DNA from: Leeuwenhoekiella blandensis MED217
GTDB lineage: Bacteria; Bacteroidota; Bacteroidia; Flavobacteriales; Flavobacteriaceae
Direction of reading: 5' to 3'
NCBI RefSeq assembly: GCF_000152985.1
Contig: NZ_CH672395.1
Location: 1,425,074 to 1,489,073, forward strand
Length of the DNA: 64,000 bases
The position numbers and the translations under genes were made by a program. Under the pieces are notes generated by a model. It did not search any database. It was not told the DNA's origin and saw only the letters and a list, made by a program, of their open reading frames with translations. Below, one piece after another: positions 18,547 through 27,910 of this stretch (positions are counted from its first letter, which is position 1; every line of letters begins with the position of its first letter).

Positions 18547-21500
18547 ATGAAAAAACTAATTTATGTAACACAAATTACGCTGTTCTTTTTGGCTACTGTG
18601 CTGTTCGCTCAGGATAGGTCGCTTCAAGGTACGGTGACAGACACTAACGGAATGCCACTTCCCGGGGCAAGCGTTGTGGTTAAGAACACTACTGTAGGTG
18701 TGGTAACCGACTTTGATGGAAACTTTACTATAGCTATTCCTGAAAATGAAAATCTACTTGAAGTAACCTTTATGGGATTCAAATCTCAGGAAGTAGATAT
18801 AACCGGAAAATCAGAAATTACGATCGTATTGGAAGAGGATGCTCAAAGTCTTGATGAGGTTGTAGTAACAGCCTTAGGGATTAAGCGATCTACCAAAAAA
18901 CTAGCATACGCTGTACAAAAAGTAGAAGGAGATGATCTCGCTGAGGCTAAGGAAACCAATGTTGTAAACTCATTATCTGGTAAAATGGCCGGTGTACGGG
19001 TTACCGGCGGTAACAGCGGAGTAGGTTCAAGTTCGCAGATCATCATTCGTGGTGAAAACTCTTTAAACCCAAGTCCTAACGCTAATTCCCCACTTTTTGT
19101 TGTAGATGGAATTCCTATTAATAACAACGTTAATAATGCCGGTGGAGACGGTAATATGGAAGTAGATTTTGGTAACGGCGCAATGGATATCAACCCTGAT
19201 GATGTTGAAGAAATGACCGTACTTAAAGGCCCTAACGCAACAGCACTTTACGGTTCGCGTGGTGCAAATGGTGTTGTTTTGATCACTACAAAGTCGGGTA
19301 AAGGAACTAAAGGAATTGGCGTTTCTTTTAATCACAATTCTACTTTTGAGACCTTACTTACTTTACCAGAATATCAAAATGAATACGGTCAAGGTTCAAA
19401 CGGGCAGTTTGCTTTTAATGATGGTGGTCAAAATCGCTCGATAACAGGTGGTGTAAACGATCACGTTGATGAGAGCTGGGGACCTGCACTTAACGGCCAG
19501 TTGATTCCGCAGCACGATAGTCCGACGACAAGCGGATTTAGAGCAGGTGATGTCAATTTGAGACCGCGTAATGCTGATGGAACTTTTGCAGATGAGATCA
19601 TCGCAACGCCATTTGTTGCGCATCCTGATAATATTAGAGACTTTTTTGAAACCGGTTTTACGATGAGTAACAACATCGCGTTAACGGGCGCTAATAAAGA
19701 CGGAAACTTTAGAGTTTCGTTTACAGATTTAGATAGTGAAAGTATCGTTCCGAATTCAAATTTTAAAAGACGCACTTACGCGATCAATGGTTCGTATAAT
19801 TTAACCGATTGGTTAAAAGTCACTGCTTCGATGAATTACATCAATTCTAATTCAGACAACCGTCCTAACAATTCCTATGGTACAGAAAACGTGATGTATT
19901 TATGGATTTGGTTTGGGCGTCATATCAATATGAATGGTCTTAGAGACTACTGGCAGCCGGGCTTAGAAAACGTGCAACAGTTTAATTATAACTATAACTA
20001 TCACGACAATCCATTCTTCACGGTATATGAAAATACCAATGCCTTTAACCGTGACCGTGTGATCACTAATATGCGCGCCGATCTTAAACTGGCAGATGGT
20101 TTAGATCTTATGTTTCGTACAGGGCTAGACTATTCAAATGAGCTTGATATGCGCAAACGAGCATACTCAACACAGCGTTTTCCTAATGGACAATATCGTG
20201 AGGATTATATTTTTGCTCAAGAACAAAATACCGACTTCCTTTTGTCTTACAACAAGGTGCTTACCGAAGATTTAGACTTTGGTATTTCTGTTGGAGCAAA
20301 CCATCGTGTGGCGAAAAATCGTTATCAGCGTATAAGTGCTAATTCTCTTTCGATTCCTGCAATTTATAACTTCGGAAACGCAGCAGAGCCACTTACGACA
20401 AATGATTATGACAGCGAATTTAGAGTAAACAGTGCTTATGCCTTTGGAAATTTAGCCTATAAAAATTATTTGTTTTTAGACCTCACCGCCAGAAATGATT
20501 GGTCTTCTACACTTCCTGAAGATAATAACAGTTATTTCTATCCATCTGCAGGTGTAAGTGCTATTCTTTCTGATATGTTTGAAATGCCAGAAGCGATCAG
20601 CTTTGCAAAAATTAGAGGAGGTTATGCGGTTGTAGGTAACGATACCAGCCCATACAACCTTGCTGCAACCTATGGTTTTGGTGATACCTTTAACGGATTC
20701 TCGAGAGTGTATTCGCCTTCAGAATTAAGAAATTCTGATTTAAAGCCTGAAAAAACCAATTCAATAGAATTGGGTGCAGATGTGCGTTTTTTCAAAAATC
20801 GTTTAGGTCTGGATGTAGCCGTATATCAGTCCACGACAAAGAACCAAATTATATCGCTTCCGGTATCTAATACTTCGGGATATAGTTCGCGTGTGATCAA
20901 TGCGGGTGAAGTTCAAAACCGCGGTTTAGAAATCACCTTAAATGCCACTCCGGTACGTACCGATAATTTCCGATGGAATTCTTCGATCAACTTTACCACA
21001 AACAGAGGTGAGGTTAAAGAACTTACAGACGGGCTAGATTTTTACACGATCAAGAGTAACTATTTGACTGTAGGAGCACGAGTAGGCGAGCGCATAGGCG
21101 ATTTATACGGTACCGGTTTCCGTAAGGTTGAAGATCCTAACAGTCAATATTTTGGTCAGTGGATTATCAATCCAGATTCCGGTCTTCCTATAGTAGATAA
21201 CGAGTTGAGAAAATTGGGTAATTACAGTCCGGACTTTATGGTTGGTTTCCAGAATAGCTTTCAGTATAAAAATTTCAACTTCAGTTTTCTTTTTGATTGG
21301 AGACAAGGAGGAGAATTTCATTCACGCACTGTGGCCATTGGAGGAACTACAGGAATGCTCGATTTTACAGTGCCGGGTAGAGAAACAGGTATTGTAGCGG
21401 CAGGTGTTGTAGAAAATGGCGACGGGTCTTACTCACCCAATACACAAAACGTATCTGCTTCAAACTACTATTCGCACGTGTATAACCGTAGTAATGAAGA

Positions 21501-21762
21501 GAGCTCTATGTTTGACGCAACTTATGTAAAACTAAGAGAGGTAAAACTAGGCTATAACTTGCCTAAGAAATGGTTTAACACTGTGCCGTTTACTTCTGCA
21601 ACTATTTCGCTTGTAGGTAGAAACCTGGCGTTATGGACAGAAAATGACCACGTAGATCCAGAAAGTATTTCATTCTCAGGAGGCACTATTGTTCCCGGAG
21701 TTGAAGATATGGCACTGCCTAGCACGCGCAGTTATGGTGTAAATCTAAATCTAGAATTTTAA
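18547..21762 (+). CDS. SusC/RagA-family TonB-linked outer membrane protein
   Basis: A 1071-residue receptor starting at ATG 18547; a TTG 12 bp upstream is in frame. The order is: signal peptide ending at FAQ, a carboxypeptidase-regulatory-like beta-sandwich (residues about 24-110, GTVTDTNGMPLPGASVVVKN), TonB plug (NSLSGKMAGVRV, SSQIIIRG, PLFVVDGIPI, GPNATALYGSRGANGVVLITTK), then a 22-strand barrel ending in aromatic LEF. It imports large substrates through the outer membrane with the lipoprotein encoded next. Its position directly before the phosphonate genes suggests a phosphonate-bearing glycan or lipid headgroup as cargo; the sequence itself does not show specificity. Confidence 0.95.
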   Translation: MKKLIYVTQITLFFLATVLFAQDRSLQGTVTDTNGMPLPGASVVVKNTTVGVVTDFDGNFTIAIPENENLLEVTFMGFKSQEVDITGKSEITIVLEEDAQSLDEVVVTALGIKRSTKKLAYAVQKVEGDDLAEAKETNVVNSLSGKMAGVRVTGGNSGVGSSSQIIIRGENSLNPSPNANSPLFVVDGIPINNNVNNAGGDGNMEVDFGNGAMDINPDDVEEMTVLKGPNATALYGSRGANGVVLITTKSGKGTKGIGVSFNHNSTFETLLTLPEYQNEYGQGSNGQFAFNDGGQNRSITGGVNDHVDESWGPALNGQLIPQHDSPTTSGFRAGDVNLRPRNADGTFADEIIATPFVAHPDNIRDFFETGFTMSNNIALTGANKDGNFRVSFTDLDSESIVPNSNFKRRTYAINGSYNLTDWLKVTASMNYINSNSDNRPNNSYGTENVMYLWIWFGRHINMNGLRDYWQPGLENVQQFNYNYNYHDNPFFTVYENTNAFNRDRVITNMRADLKLADGLDLMFRTGLDYSNELDMRKRAYSTQRFPNGQYREDYIFAQEQNTDFLLSYNKVLTEDLDFGISVGANHRVAKNRYQRISANSLSIPAIYNFGNAAEPLTTNDYDSEFRVNSAYAFGNLAYKNYLFLDLTARNDWSSTLPEDNNSYFYPSAGVSAILSDMFEMPEAISFAKIRGGYAVVGNDTSPYNLAATYGFGDTFNGFSRVYSPSELRNSDLKPEKTNSIELGADVRFFKNRLGLDVAVYQSTTKNQIISLPVSNTSGYSSRVINAGEVQNRGLEITLNATPVRTDNFRWNSSINFTTNRGEVKELTDGLDFYTIKSNYLTVGARVGERIGDLYGTGFRKVEDPNSQYFGQWIINPDSGLPIVDNELRKLGNYSPDFMVGFQNSFQYKNFNFSFLFDWRQGGEFHSRTVAIGGTTGMLDFTVPGRETGIVAAGVVENGDGSYSPNTQNVSASNYYSHVYNRSNEESSMFDATYVKLREVKLGYNLPKKWFNTVPFTSATISLVGRNLALWTENDHVDPESISFSGGTIVPGVEDMALPSTRSYGVNLNLEF

Positions 21763-21773
21763 GAAAACACACG

Positions 21774-23216
21774 ATGAAAAAACTAACTATCATACAAATT
21801 CTTGTACTCGCTTGTCTTTTGATAACTGGCTGTACAGACAATTTTGAAGAAATCAATACCAACCCAAATGCTCCAGAAGCAGTAAGTGCAAACTTGCTTA
21901 CTTCTACGGTAACTTCAGAAATTACCAGAACGCTTACTCAAGAGGGCTATAGTGACGGTAACACGATCACCCAATTGATGGCAAAAAATAACTTTCCGGG
22001 TTTTGCGCAGTTTGATTGGGGAGATCAGGGAATGTGGAATTTTTTCTACGGAATTCTTCCGGAAATCGACGATATTCTAGAGATTTCTCGTGCCGAAGGA
22101 ACACAGAACAGCACTTATGAGGGTATTGCACTTACGTTGCGTGCGTTGTGTTTTGCAAACCTTACAGATCTCTACGGAAACGTACCCTACGCTGAAGCTT
22201 TAGCCGGTCAATCTGAAGGGATTTTTACACCCGTTTACGACAATCAGGAAATGATCTACGACGGTGTTTTGGCAGATCTGGCAGCGGCAGATGCTGCCTT
22301 AGCCCAAAATCAAAGCATAAGCGGTGCTTCTGGAGATGTGATTTACGATGGTAACCCTGCACAGTGGAGAAAATTGGCAAACGCCTTAAGATTGCGTTAC
22401 TTATTACGTATTTCGAAGCAGCGCGATGTGTCTTCAGCGATGCAAGCCATTGTAAATGCAGGAAACTACATCAGCTCTAATTCAGATAATGCAACCTTAA
22501 CCTATAGCGGAACTTCGAATACAGATTCTTGGCCACAAAGCACCGGTCGTATTGGAGGTTTTGATGAGAAGAGTTTGTGCGATACGGCCTTAGAGTATTT
22601 CAACAGATTTAACGATCCTCGATTAGATATTTGGTTTGATCGTAACAGTGATGGAAACTGGGTAGGAATGCCTATCGGTCTAAATCAAGATAACGCACGT
22701 GCTTTTGATGATGCAAATAGTCCGAGTCGTTTAGATGTTGATTTGTTTTATTATTCAGCAACAGATGCCGAAGCTTTTATTATGAAAAACTCAGAAGTAC
22801 AATTCATTTTAGCCGAAGCCGTAGCGCGTGGAATCATAAGCGGTAATGCTGAAGCATTTTATAATGCGGGAGTACGAGCAAGTATGAATTACTGGGGCGT
22901 AAACGATGCCGATGTAACGGCGTATTTAGCGCAACCGGCGGTAGCTTATGACGGTTCGTTAGAATTACTATTGACCCAGAAAACCATCGCCCTTTGGAAT
23001 GTAGATTATCAAGGTTGGTTCAATTACAGAAGAACCGGTTTGCCAGCTTTAGAACCGGGACCAGACAGCCTCAATGGAGATTTGTATCCTGTGCGTTTCT
23101 TGTATCCTTCATCAGAGCAAACGTTGAATACCGCCAATTATCAAGCAGCTGTAGGTGCAATGGGGGGAGATAATATCAATGTAAAAGGCTGGTGGGAAAC
23201 CGGTACCCGTTACTAA
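21774..23216 (+). CDS. SusD/RagB-family nutrient-binding lipoprotein
   Basis: A 480-residue SusD-like protein of the SusD_2 type. The signal peptide ends in LLITGC, followed by the SusD N-terminal hallmark DNFEEINTNPNAPE. TPR-like helices continue to the C-terminus (NIALWNVDYQGWFNYRRTGLPALEPGPDS is typical). It lies 11 nt after susC and should form the lid of the SusC barrel on the cell surface. A strong hairpin with a T run follows, so downstream genes may be made at lower level. Confidence 0.94.
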   Translation: MKKLTIIQILVLACLLITGCTDNFEEINTNPNAPEAVSANLLTSTVTSEITRTLTQEGYSDGNTITQLMAKNNFPGFAQFDWGDQGMWNFFYGILPEIDDILEISRAEGTQNSTYEGIALTLRALCFANLTDLYGNVPYAEALAGQSEGIFTPVYDNQEMIYDGVLADLAAADAALAQNQSISGASGDVIYDGNPAQWRKLANALRLRYLLRISKQRDVSSAMQAIVNAGNYISSNSDNATLTYSGTSNTDSWPQSTGRIGGFDEKSLCDTALEYFNRFNDPRLDIWFDRNSDGNWVGMPIGLNQDNARAFDDANSPSRLDVDLFYYSATDAEAFIMKNSEVQFILAEAVARGIISGNAEAFYNAGVRASMNYWGVNDADVTAYLAQPAVAYDGSLELLLTQKTIALWNVDYQGWFNYRRTGLPALEPGPDSLNGDLYPVRFLYPSSEQTLNTANYQAAVGAMGGDNINVKGWWETGTRY

Positions 23217-23233
23217 CCATCAACTTCAAAACT

Positions 23234-23278
23234 CAGGTTGGGTTGCTCAAGTTTGTTGAGTAACCCTTACCTGTTTTT
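23234..23278 (+). terminator. Strong hairpin with T run after susD
   Basis: CAGGT-T-GGGTT-G-CTCAA pairs with TTGAG-T-AACCC-TT-ACCTG, 15 pairs with small internal bulges, followed by five T. It is probably a partial terminator separating highly expressed susCD from the esterase gene that starts 10 nt later. Confidence 0.75.
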
Positions 23279-23287
23279 AGTTTAGAT

Positions 23288-24952
23288 ATGAAACAGCTAA
23301 TTATGAATAAGTTTTTAAAGTTAAGCACTGCGCTCGCTGTGTTGATTTTAGTAGCCTGCGATACAAACGATGAACCAGAACTTGGTATTAAACACCTTGT
23401 GGTTATTGGGGTAGATGGGATGAGTCCCAATGGAATTCAAAATGCCAAAACACCGGTGCTGGATAGTCTCATTAAAAATGGAGCATCCACGCTTCAAGCG
23501 CGGTCGGTTTTACCTTCGAGCTCAAGTTCTAATTGGGCGAGTATGCTCATGGGCGCAGCTACCGAACAACACGGGATCACTTCCAACGGTTGGGACGTAA
23601 ACGATTATACACTTCCTGCGGTTGTTTCAGGAGGAGATAGTCGTTTTCCTAGTATTTTCACCTTATTCCACGATCAAAAGCCGGAAGCACACGTTGGCGC
23701 CATTTATGATTGGGATGGTTTTGGGAGATTGTACAATCCGGCAGATGTTGATTTTGATATTGATGCAGACCACGAAGATAAAACGACTCAAGAAGCCATC
23801 AACTATATCAAAGCGCATAAACCAGACTTTACTTTTATTCATTTGGACCACGTGGACCACGCAGGACATAGTGAAGGTCACGGCAGCGCGAGTTATTATG
23901 AAGCGGTAGAAAAGGCCGATCTCCTTATTGGCGATATTATCAAATCGACTCAGGATGCAGGGATTTTTGAGGAAACGGTTTTTATCGTGTCTTCAGATCA
24001 CGGCGGTCTCGGAAAAGGACACGGTGGTGAATCGCTCGATGAGGTACTTATTCCGTTTATTCTTTATGGAAAAAATGTAAAAAAAGGCTATGCTATCGAA
24101 GAGACGGTGTATCAATACGACAATGCCGCGACAGTAGCTTTTATGGCCGGTTTAGAAACTCCGCAAGCGTGGATAGGCAGACCGGTAAAAAGTGCTTTTG
24201 TGGGGTATGAGAAACCGGTTTTGAAGTATAAAAAGGTAGAAGCTTTACAAGCACCTCAATTTAAACCACAAAACGGACCCTATGCACCGGCTGGAGGATT
24301 GTTTCAAGAGAAGGTTTCGGTGGTTATTAACAATCCTAATGCTTCAGGGAGCATTTATTATACGCTAGATGGAAGTGACCCTAGTGCTAAACATGCGGTA
24401 AAATATGATGCGCCGTTTTACGTAGATCAAACCACGCTCGTAAGTGCAATAGTTGTAGAAGAAGGCAAAACCCAAAGCAAAATTGCAGAAGGAAATTATC
24501 GTTTTGTTTCCGCTTCAAAAAAGCCAGGGGTGACCTATGCGATCTTTCAGGAAGAACCTTTAAGTGCGCTTCCAGATTTTACCAATAAGAAACCTAAGCT
24601 ATCGGGAGTTACGATGGAGTTTTCAACTGAAGTTCTTGATGAAATTTCTGAAACAACAAATACCGCACTGGTCTTTACTGCGCAACTGGAGGTTCTGACA
24701 CCAGGCGAGTATACGTTTTACACGACAAGTGATGACGGAAGCAAGCTTTATGTTGATAACCAACTTGTGGTAAATAACGATGGCGACCACGGTGTGCAGG
24801 AGCGAAGTGGCAGCGTATCTATAGCAAAAGGAAAGCATACGCTTAAAATTGAGTATTTTAATGACGGTGGCGGATATTATTTGGATGCCAAATACAAAGG
24901 GCCGGGAATTGGTAAACAAATCATTCCTGCAGATAAATTGAGTCAAGACTAA
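23288..24952 (+). CDS. Alkaline-phosphatase-superfamily phosphodiesterase with chitobiase-like and PA14-like C-terminal domains
   Basis: A 554-residue lipoprotein; the lipobox is VLILVAC, and ATG 23303 is an alternative start. Residues about 35-320 are a type I phosphodiesterase/NPP-like domain: D43 (GVDGM), probable nucleophile S79 (LPSSSSSNW), metal ligands D187/H191 (HLDHVDHAGH), D237-H238 (SSDHGG) and H245. Residues about 335-400 (IYYTLDGSDPS) resemble the chitobiase C-terminal beta-sandwich. Residues about 440-545 (TFYTTSDDGSKLYVDNQLV) resemble PA14. The last two are carbohydrate-associated, which suggests cleavage of phosphate or phosphonate esters on glycans at the cell surface. It starts the catabolic part of the locus. 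Confidence 0.88.
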   Translation: MKQLIMNKFLKLSTALAVLILVACDTNDEPELGIKHLVVIGVDGMSPNGIQNAKTPVLDSLIKNGASTLQARSVLPSSSSSNWASMLMGAATEQHGITSNGWDVNDYTLPAVVSGGDSRFPSIFTLFHDQKPEAHVGAIYDWDGFGRLYNPADVDFDIDADHEDKTTQEAINYIKAHKPDFTFIHLDHVDHAGHSEGHGSASYYEAVEKADLLIGDIIKSTQDAGIFEETVFIVSSDHGGLGKGHGGESLDEVLIPFILYGKNVKKGYAIEETVYQYDNAATVAFMAGLETPQAWIGRPVKSAFVGYEKPVLKYKKVEALQAPQFKPQNGPYAPAGGLFQEKVSVVINNPNASGSIYYTLDGSDPSAKHAVKYDAPFYVDQTTLVSAIVVEEGKTQSKIAEGNYRFVSASKKPGVTYAIFQEEPLSALPDFTNKKPKLSGVTMEFSTEVLDEISETTNTALVFTAQLEVLTPGEYTFYTTSDDGSKLYVDNQLVVNNDGDHGVQERSGSVSIAKGKHTLKIEYFNDGGGYYLDAKYKGPGIGKQIIPADKLSQD

Positions 24953-24961
24953 AACATCAGG

Positions 24962-26317
24962 ATGAAAGAAAAGCTTTCAAAAAATGAGATGATAGTAGAA
25001 GGGGATATCAACCTTTCGGAAGCCAGAAAAACGTGGCTTAAAGATCAAGTTTCTACCGAAGCTAAAACTTTACTGGAGAAAGATGCCAAGTATTTTATGC
25101 ATCAGGCTTTATCAACGCCTTGTCTTGATGTTCTGGCAAATGCTCAAGGTGCATTGATCACCAATACTTCTGGTAAGAATTATTTTGATTTCCACGGAAA
25201 CAACGTGCATCAGTTGGGATTTTCACATCCTAAACTTGTAGCAGCTTTAAAACAACAACTAGATGCGCTTACCTTTTCGACACGACGCTATACCAACAAA
25301 ACAGCAATAAATTTTGCTGAAAAATTAACCAGTCTCACTCCCGGTTTAGACAAAATTTTAATGACTCCAAACGGAAGTTCGGCTGTGGGGATCGCTTTGA
25401 AATTGGCTAGAGCGGTAACGGGAAAATACAAGGTGCTTTCCTTTTGGGATTCGTTTCACGGCGCTTCTCTTGATGTGGTAAGCGTGAGTGGTGAGTCGGT
25501 TTTTAGAGAGCAAATGGGACCTATGATGCCGGGCGTAGAACGTATTCCGCCGCCAATCACGTATCGTGGGATTTATGAAAGCAACGAGGAAAAGGCTTTA
25601 GAATATCTCGAATATATTCTTGCCAAAGACAACCAGATCGGGGCTTTTTTAGCAGAAACAGTTCGCAATACCGATGCGCAAATTCCGTCAAAACACTTTT
25701 GGAAAGCAGCCCGCAAGCTTTGTGATCAGTATGGCGTATTACTCATTTTAGACGAGATTCCCATTGCCCTTGGTCGCACAGGAAAATTGTTTGCTTATGA
25801 ACATTATGATATTATTCCTGATATTTTGTGCTTAGGAAAAGGCCTTGGTGGCGGTATCATTCCGCAGGCGGCGATAGTTACTAAAAAGGAGTTTGATCAA
25901 TTTAATCAAATCTCTTTAGGGCATTACACTTTTGAAAAAAGTCCGATGGGCGCAGCGGCAGCACATACCACATTAGAAATAATCGAAGGAGAACACCTGC
26001 TCGAACACGTGGTTTATCTAGAAGGAATGATGCAAGCCGAACTGAATCAGCTGCAAGCCGATTTTGAATTGATTGGCGATGTGCGCGGCATCGGACTTTT
26101 ATGGGGAATCGAACTGGTTACCAGTCGGGTGACTAAAGAAAAAGCTTCGGCACAGGCTGAAGCTATAATGTATGAATGTCTCAAAAATGGGTTGAGCTTT
26201 AAAGTTTCTAAAGGAAATGTATTGCAGCTTTGTCCCGCACTTACCATAACTGAAACTCAACTCGCTGAAGCTCTAAACATTCTAAGAACAGCTTTCTACA
26301 AAATAACACAAGCATAA
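24962..26317 (+). CDS. pbfA: (R)-1-hydroxy-2-aminoethylphosphonate ammonia-lyase-like PLP enzyme
   Basis: A 451-residue class III aminotransferase-fold protein, with D264 (LILDE) and PLP lysine K293 (LGKGLGGG). The pattern EGDINLSEARKTW, FMHQALSTPCLDVL, FHGNNVHQLGFSHP, STRRYTN and WDSFHGASLDVVSVSGE is what I recall for PbfA proteins rather than for general transaminases. PbfA removes ammonia from hydroxy-AEP to give phosphonoacetaldehyde. Context fits: a phosphonatase-like HAD and an aminophosphonate oxidase lie downstream in the same direction. It starts 9 nt after the esterase gene and ends 2 nt before the next start. A plain transaminase acting on AEP is the alternative. Confidence 0.78.
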   Translation: MKEKLSKNEMIVEGDINLSEARKTWLKDQVSTEAKTLLEKDAKYFMHQALSTPCLDVLANAQGALITNTSGKNYFDFHGNNVHQLGFSHPKLVAALKQQLDALTFSTRRYTNKTAINFAEKLTSLTPGLDKILMTPNGSSAVGIALKLARAVTGKYKVLSFWDSFHGASLDVVSVSGESVFREQMGPMMPGVERIPPPITYRGIYESNEEKALEYLEYILAKDNQIGAFLAETVRNTDAQIPSKHFWKAARKLCDQYGVLLILDEIPIALGRTGKLFAYEHYDIIPDILCLGKGLGGGIIPQAAIVTKKEFDQFNQISLGHYTFEKSPMGAAAAHTTLEIIEGEHLLEHVVYLEGMMQAELNQLQADFELIGDVRGIGLLWGIELVTSRVTKEKASAQAEAIMYECLKNGLSFKVSKGNVLQLCPALTITETQLAEALNILRTAFYKITQA

Positions 26318-26319
26318 CT

Positions 26320-27903
26320 ATGAAATTACAAACCTATTTGTTGCTTTTAATGTGCTCTTTTTATGGCATTATACAAGCACAGGAAAATTCATTTATTGTA
26401 AAACCTTATTTACAAGACGCCGAACCAAATTCGATCATCATCAAATGGGAAACCGCCATAGATGGTGAAAGTAGGGTCGAGTATGGTACTTCAGAAAAAC
26501 TGGGGAAATCGGCAGAGGGAAGTTCGTATAAAGTGACTTTTGGAGCCTCGCGATTGCATGAGGTGCAGCTTACCGGCTTACAACGTTTTACAACCTATTA
26601 TTACCGTGTAAAAACCGATAAACTCACGTCTGACATCTTTCAGTTTAAAACCCCTCCGTTTTCTGGAGAAGCAGAAGCTTTTAACCTGATCGCGATGAGT
26701 GATATGCAAATAGACCGCAGTCAACCCGATAAGTTTAATGAAGTGGTCAATGAAGGAATTATGAAGTATCTACAGGAGCAGTTTGGGGGTGAAGTGCCCG
26801 ATAATTTGGCTTTGGTGATGATTCCCGGTGATTTGGTCGCTCAGGGAAGTAATTACGAGCAGTGGAACACCGATTTCTTTAAACCTTCAGAAAAACTATT
26901 TTCTGAGGTGCCTGTTTATCCGGTTCCCGGAAATCACGAACAGAATTCTCAGTTTTTCTTCAAATACTTCAGCCTGCCAGAAAATGGTGATCCCGCTTTT
27001 GCAGAGCACTGGTGGTATAAAGACTACGGAAATGTGCGTATCATTGGTTTAGATTCTAATGATGAATATCGCGATCTGCGACAGCAGTATACTTGGCTTG
27101 AAAATGTACTTAAAGAAACCGAGAATGCTGATGATATTGATTTTGTATTTGCGCAGTTGCATCATCCGTATAAATCAGAATTATGGATTCCGGGAGAGGA
27201 AGAATCGACCGGAAAAGTGGTCAAAATGCTCGAGGCATTTTCAGACAAAACAGGAAAACCTAGTGTACATTTCTTTGGGCATACCCACGGCTATTCCCGC
27301 GGGCAGTCTAGAGACCACAATCATCTTTGGGTAAATGTAGCTTCGGCCGGTGGGGCAATTGACAATTGGGGCGAATTTGAAGGTCGGGATTATGACGAGT
27401 TTACCGTAACGCAGGATGAGTATGGTTTTGTGATGGTCAATGTAGACCCTAATCCTGCAGATCCAAAAATTAGCCTGAAACGCATCAGTCGCGGGAATAC
27501 CATAAACCCCAAAGACAATGAAGTTACAGATGAGATCACAGTTTATAAACTGAATCAAAAACCAAAAGCTCCGGAAGCGCTTTCGCCTAAAGAGGAAGAA
27601 ATAGCTACTACAAAAATTACCTTAAAAGCTTCAGGCTTTGAAGGAGGACGAGCAACGAGTACCCATACCGCTTCGCATTGGCAATTGGCTACTTCTGCTG
27701 ATTTCGAAAACCCGGAGGTAGACCGTTGGAAACAATCAGAAAACTGGTATTATGAAGAAAATAGGCAAAAGGATGATGATCTTACAGACGAAATGTTAGC
27801 GCGTTTAAAACCACAAACAACCTATTTCTGGCGTGTGCGTTATCGCGATCAGTATTTGAGTTGGAGTGATTGGTCTGAAGTAGCAACCTTCAAAACAAAT
27901 TAA
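26320..27903 (+). CDS. Secreted calcineurin-like metallophosphoesterase with Fn3-type N-domain
   Basis: A 527-residue secreted protein (signal peptide ends at IIQAQ). Residues about 24-115 form a purple-acid-phosphatase-type Fn3 domain (FIVKPYLQDAEPNSIIIKWET). The metallophosphatase core is seen in D128, D171 (PGDLV), N205-H206 (GNHE), H281-H282 and H321/H323 (GHTHG). A C-terminal Fn3-like sandwich (PQTTYFWRVRYRD) closes the protein. It should hydrolyse phosphomono- or diesters in the periplasm or outside. It is tightly linked (2 nt) to pbfA, so it probably releases a small phosphonate or phosphate from a larger substrate. Confidence 0.88.
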   Translation: MKLQTYLLLLMCSFYGIIQAQENSFIVKPYLQDAEPNSIIIKWETAIDGESRVEYGTSEKLGKSAEGSSYKVTFGASRLHEVQLTGLQRFTTYYYRVKTDKLTSDIFQFKTPPFSGEAEAFNLIAMSDMQIDRSQPDKFNEVVNEGIMKYLQEQFGGEVPDNLALVMIPGDLVAQGSNYEQWNTDFFKPSEKLFSEVPVYPVPGNHEQNSQFFFKYFSLPENGDPAFAEHWWYKDYGNVRIIGLDSNDEYRDLRQQYTWLENVLKETENADDIDFVFAQLHHPYKSELWIPGEEESTGKVVKMLEAFSDKTGKPSVHFFGHTHGYSRGQSRDHNHLWVNVASAGGAIDNWGEFEGRDYDEFTVTQDEYGFVMVNVDPNPADPKISLKRISRGNTINPKDNEVTDEITVYKLNQKPKAPEALSPKEEEIATTKITLKASGFEGGRATSTHTASHWQLATSADFENPEVDRWKQSENWYYEENRQKDDDLTDEMLARLKPQTTYFWRVRYRDQYLSWSDWSEVATFKTN

Positions 27904-27910
27904 AAGCCTT

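Noticed and set aside
23303..23305. ATG 23303 as the esterase start
   Set aside because: Possible and gives a good lipoprotein signal, but ATG 23288 also does. The difference of five residues cannot be settled by eye, so the longer form is listed.
24962..26317. Acetylornithine or GABA aminotransferase
   Set aside because: The fold fits, but the N-terminal and active-site patterns and the phosphonate neighbours fit PbfA better.
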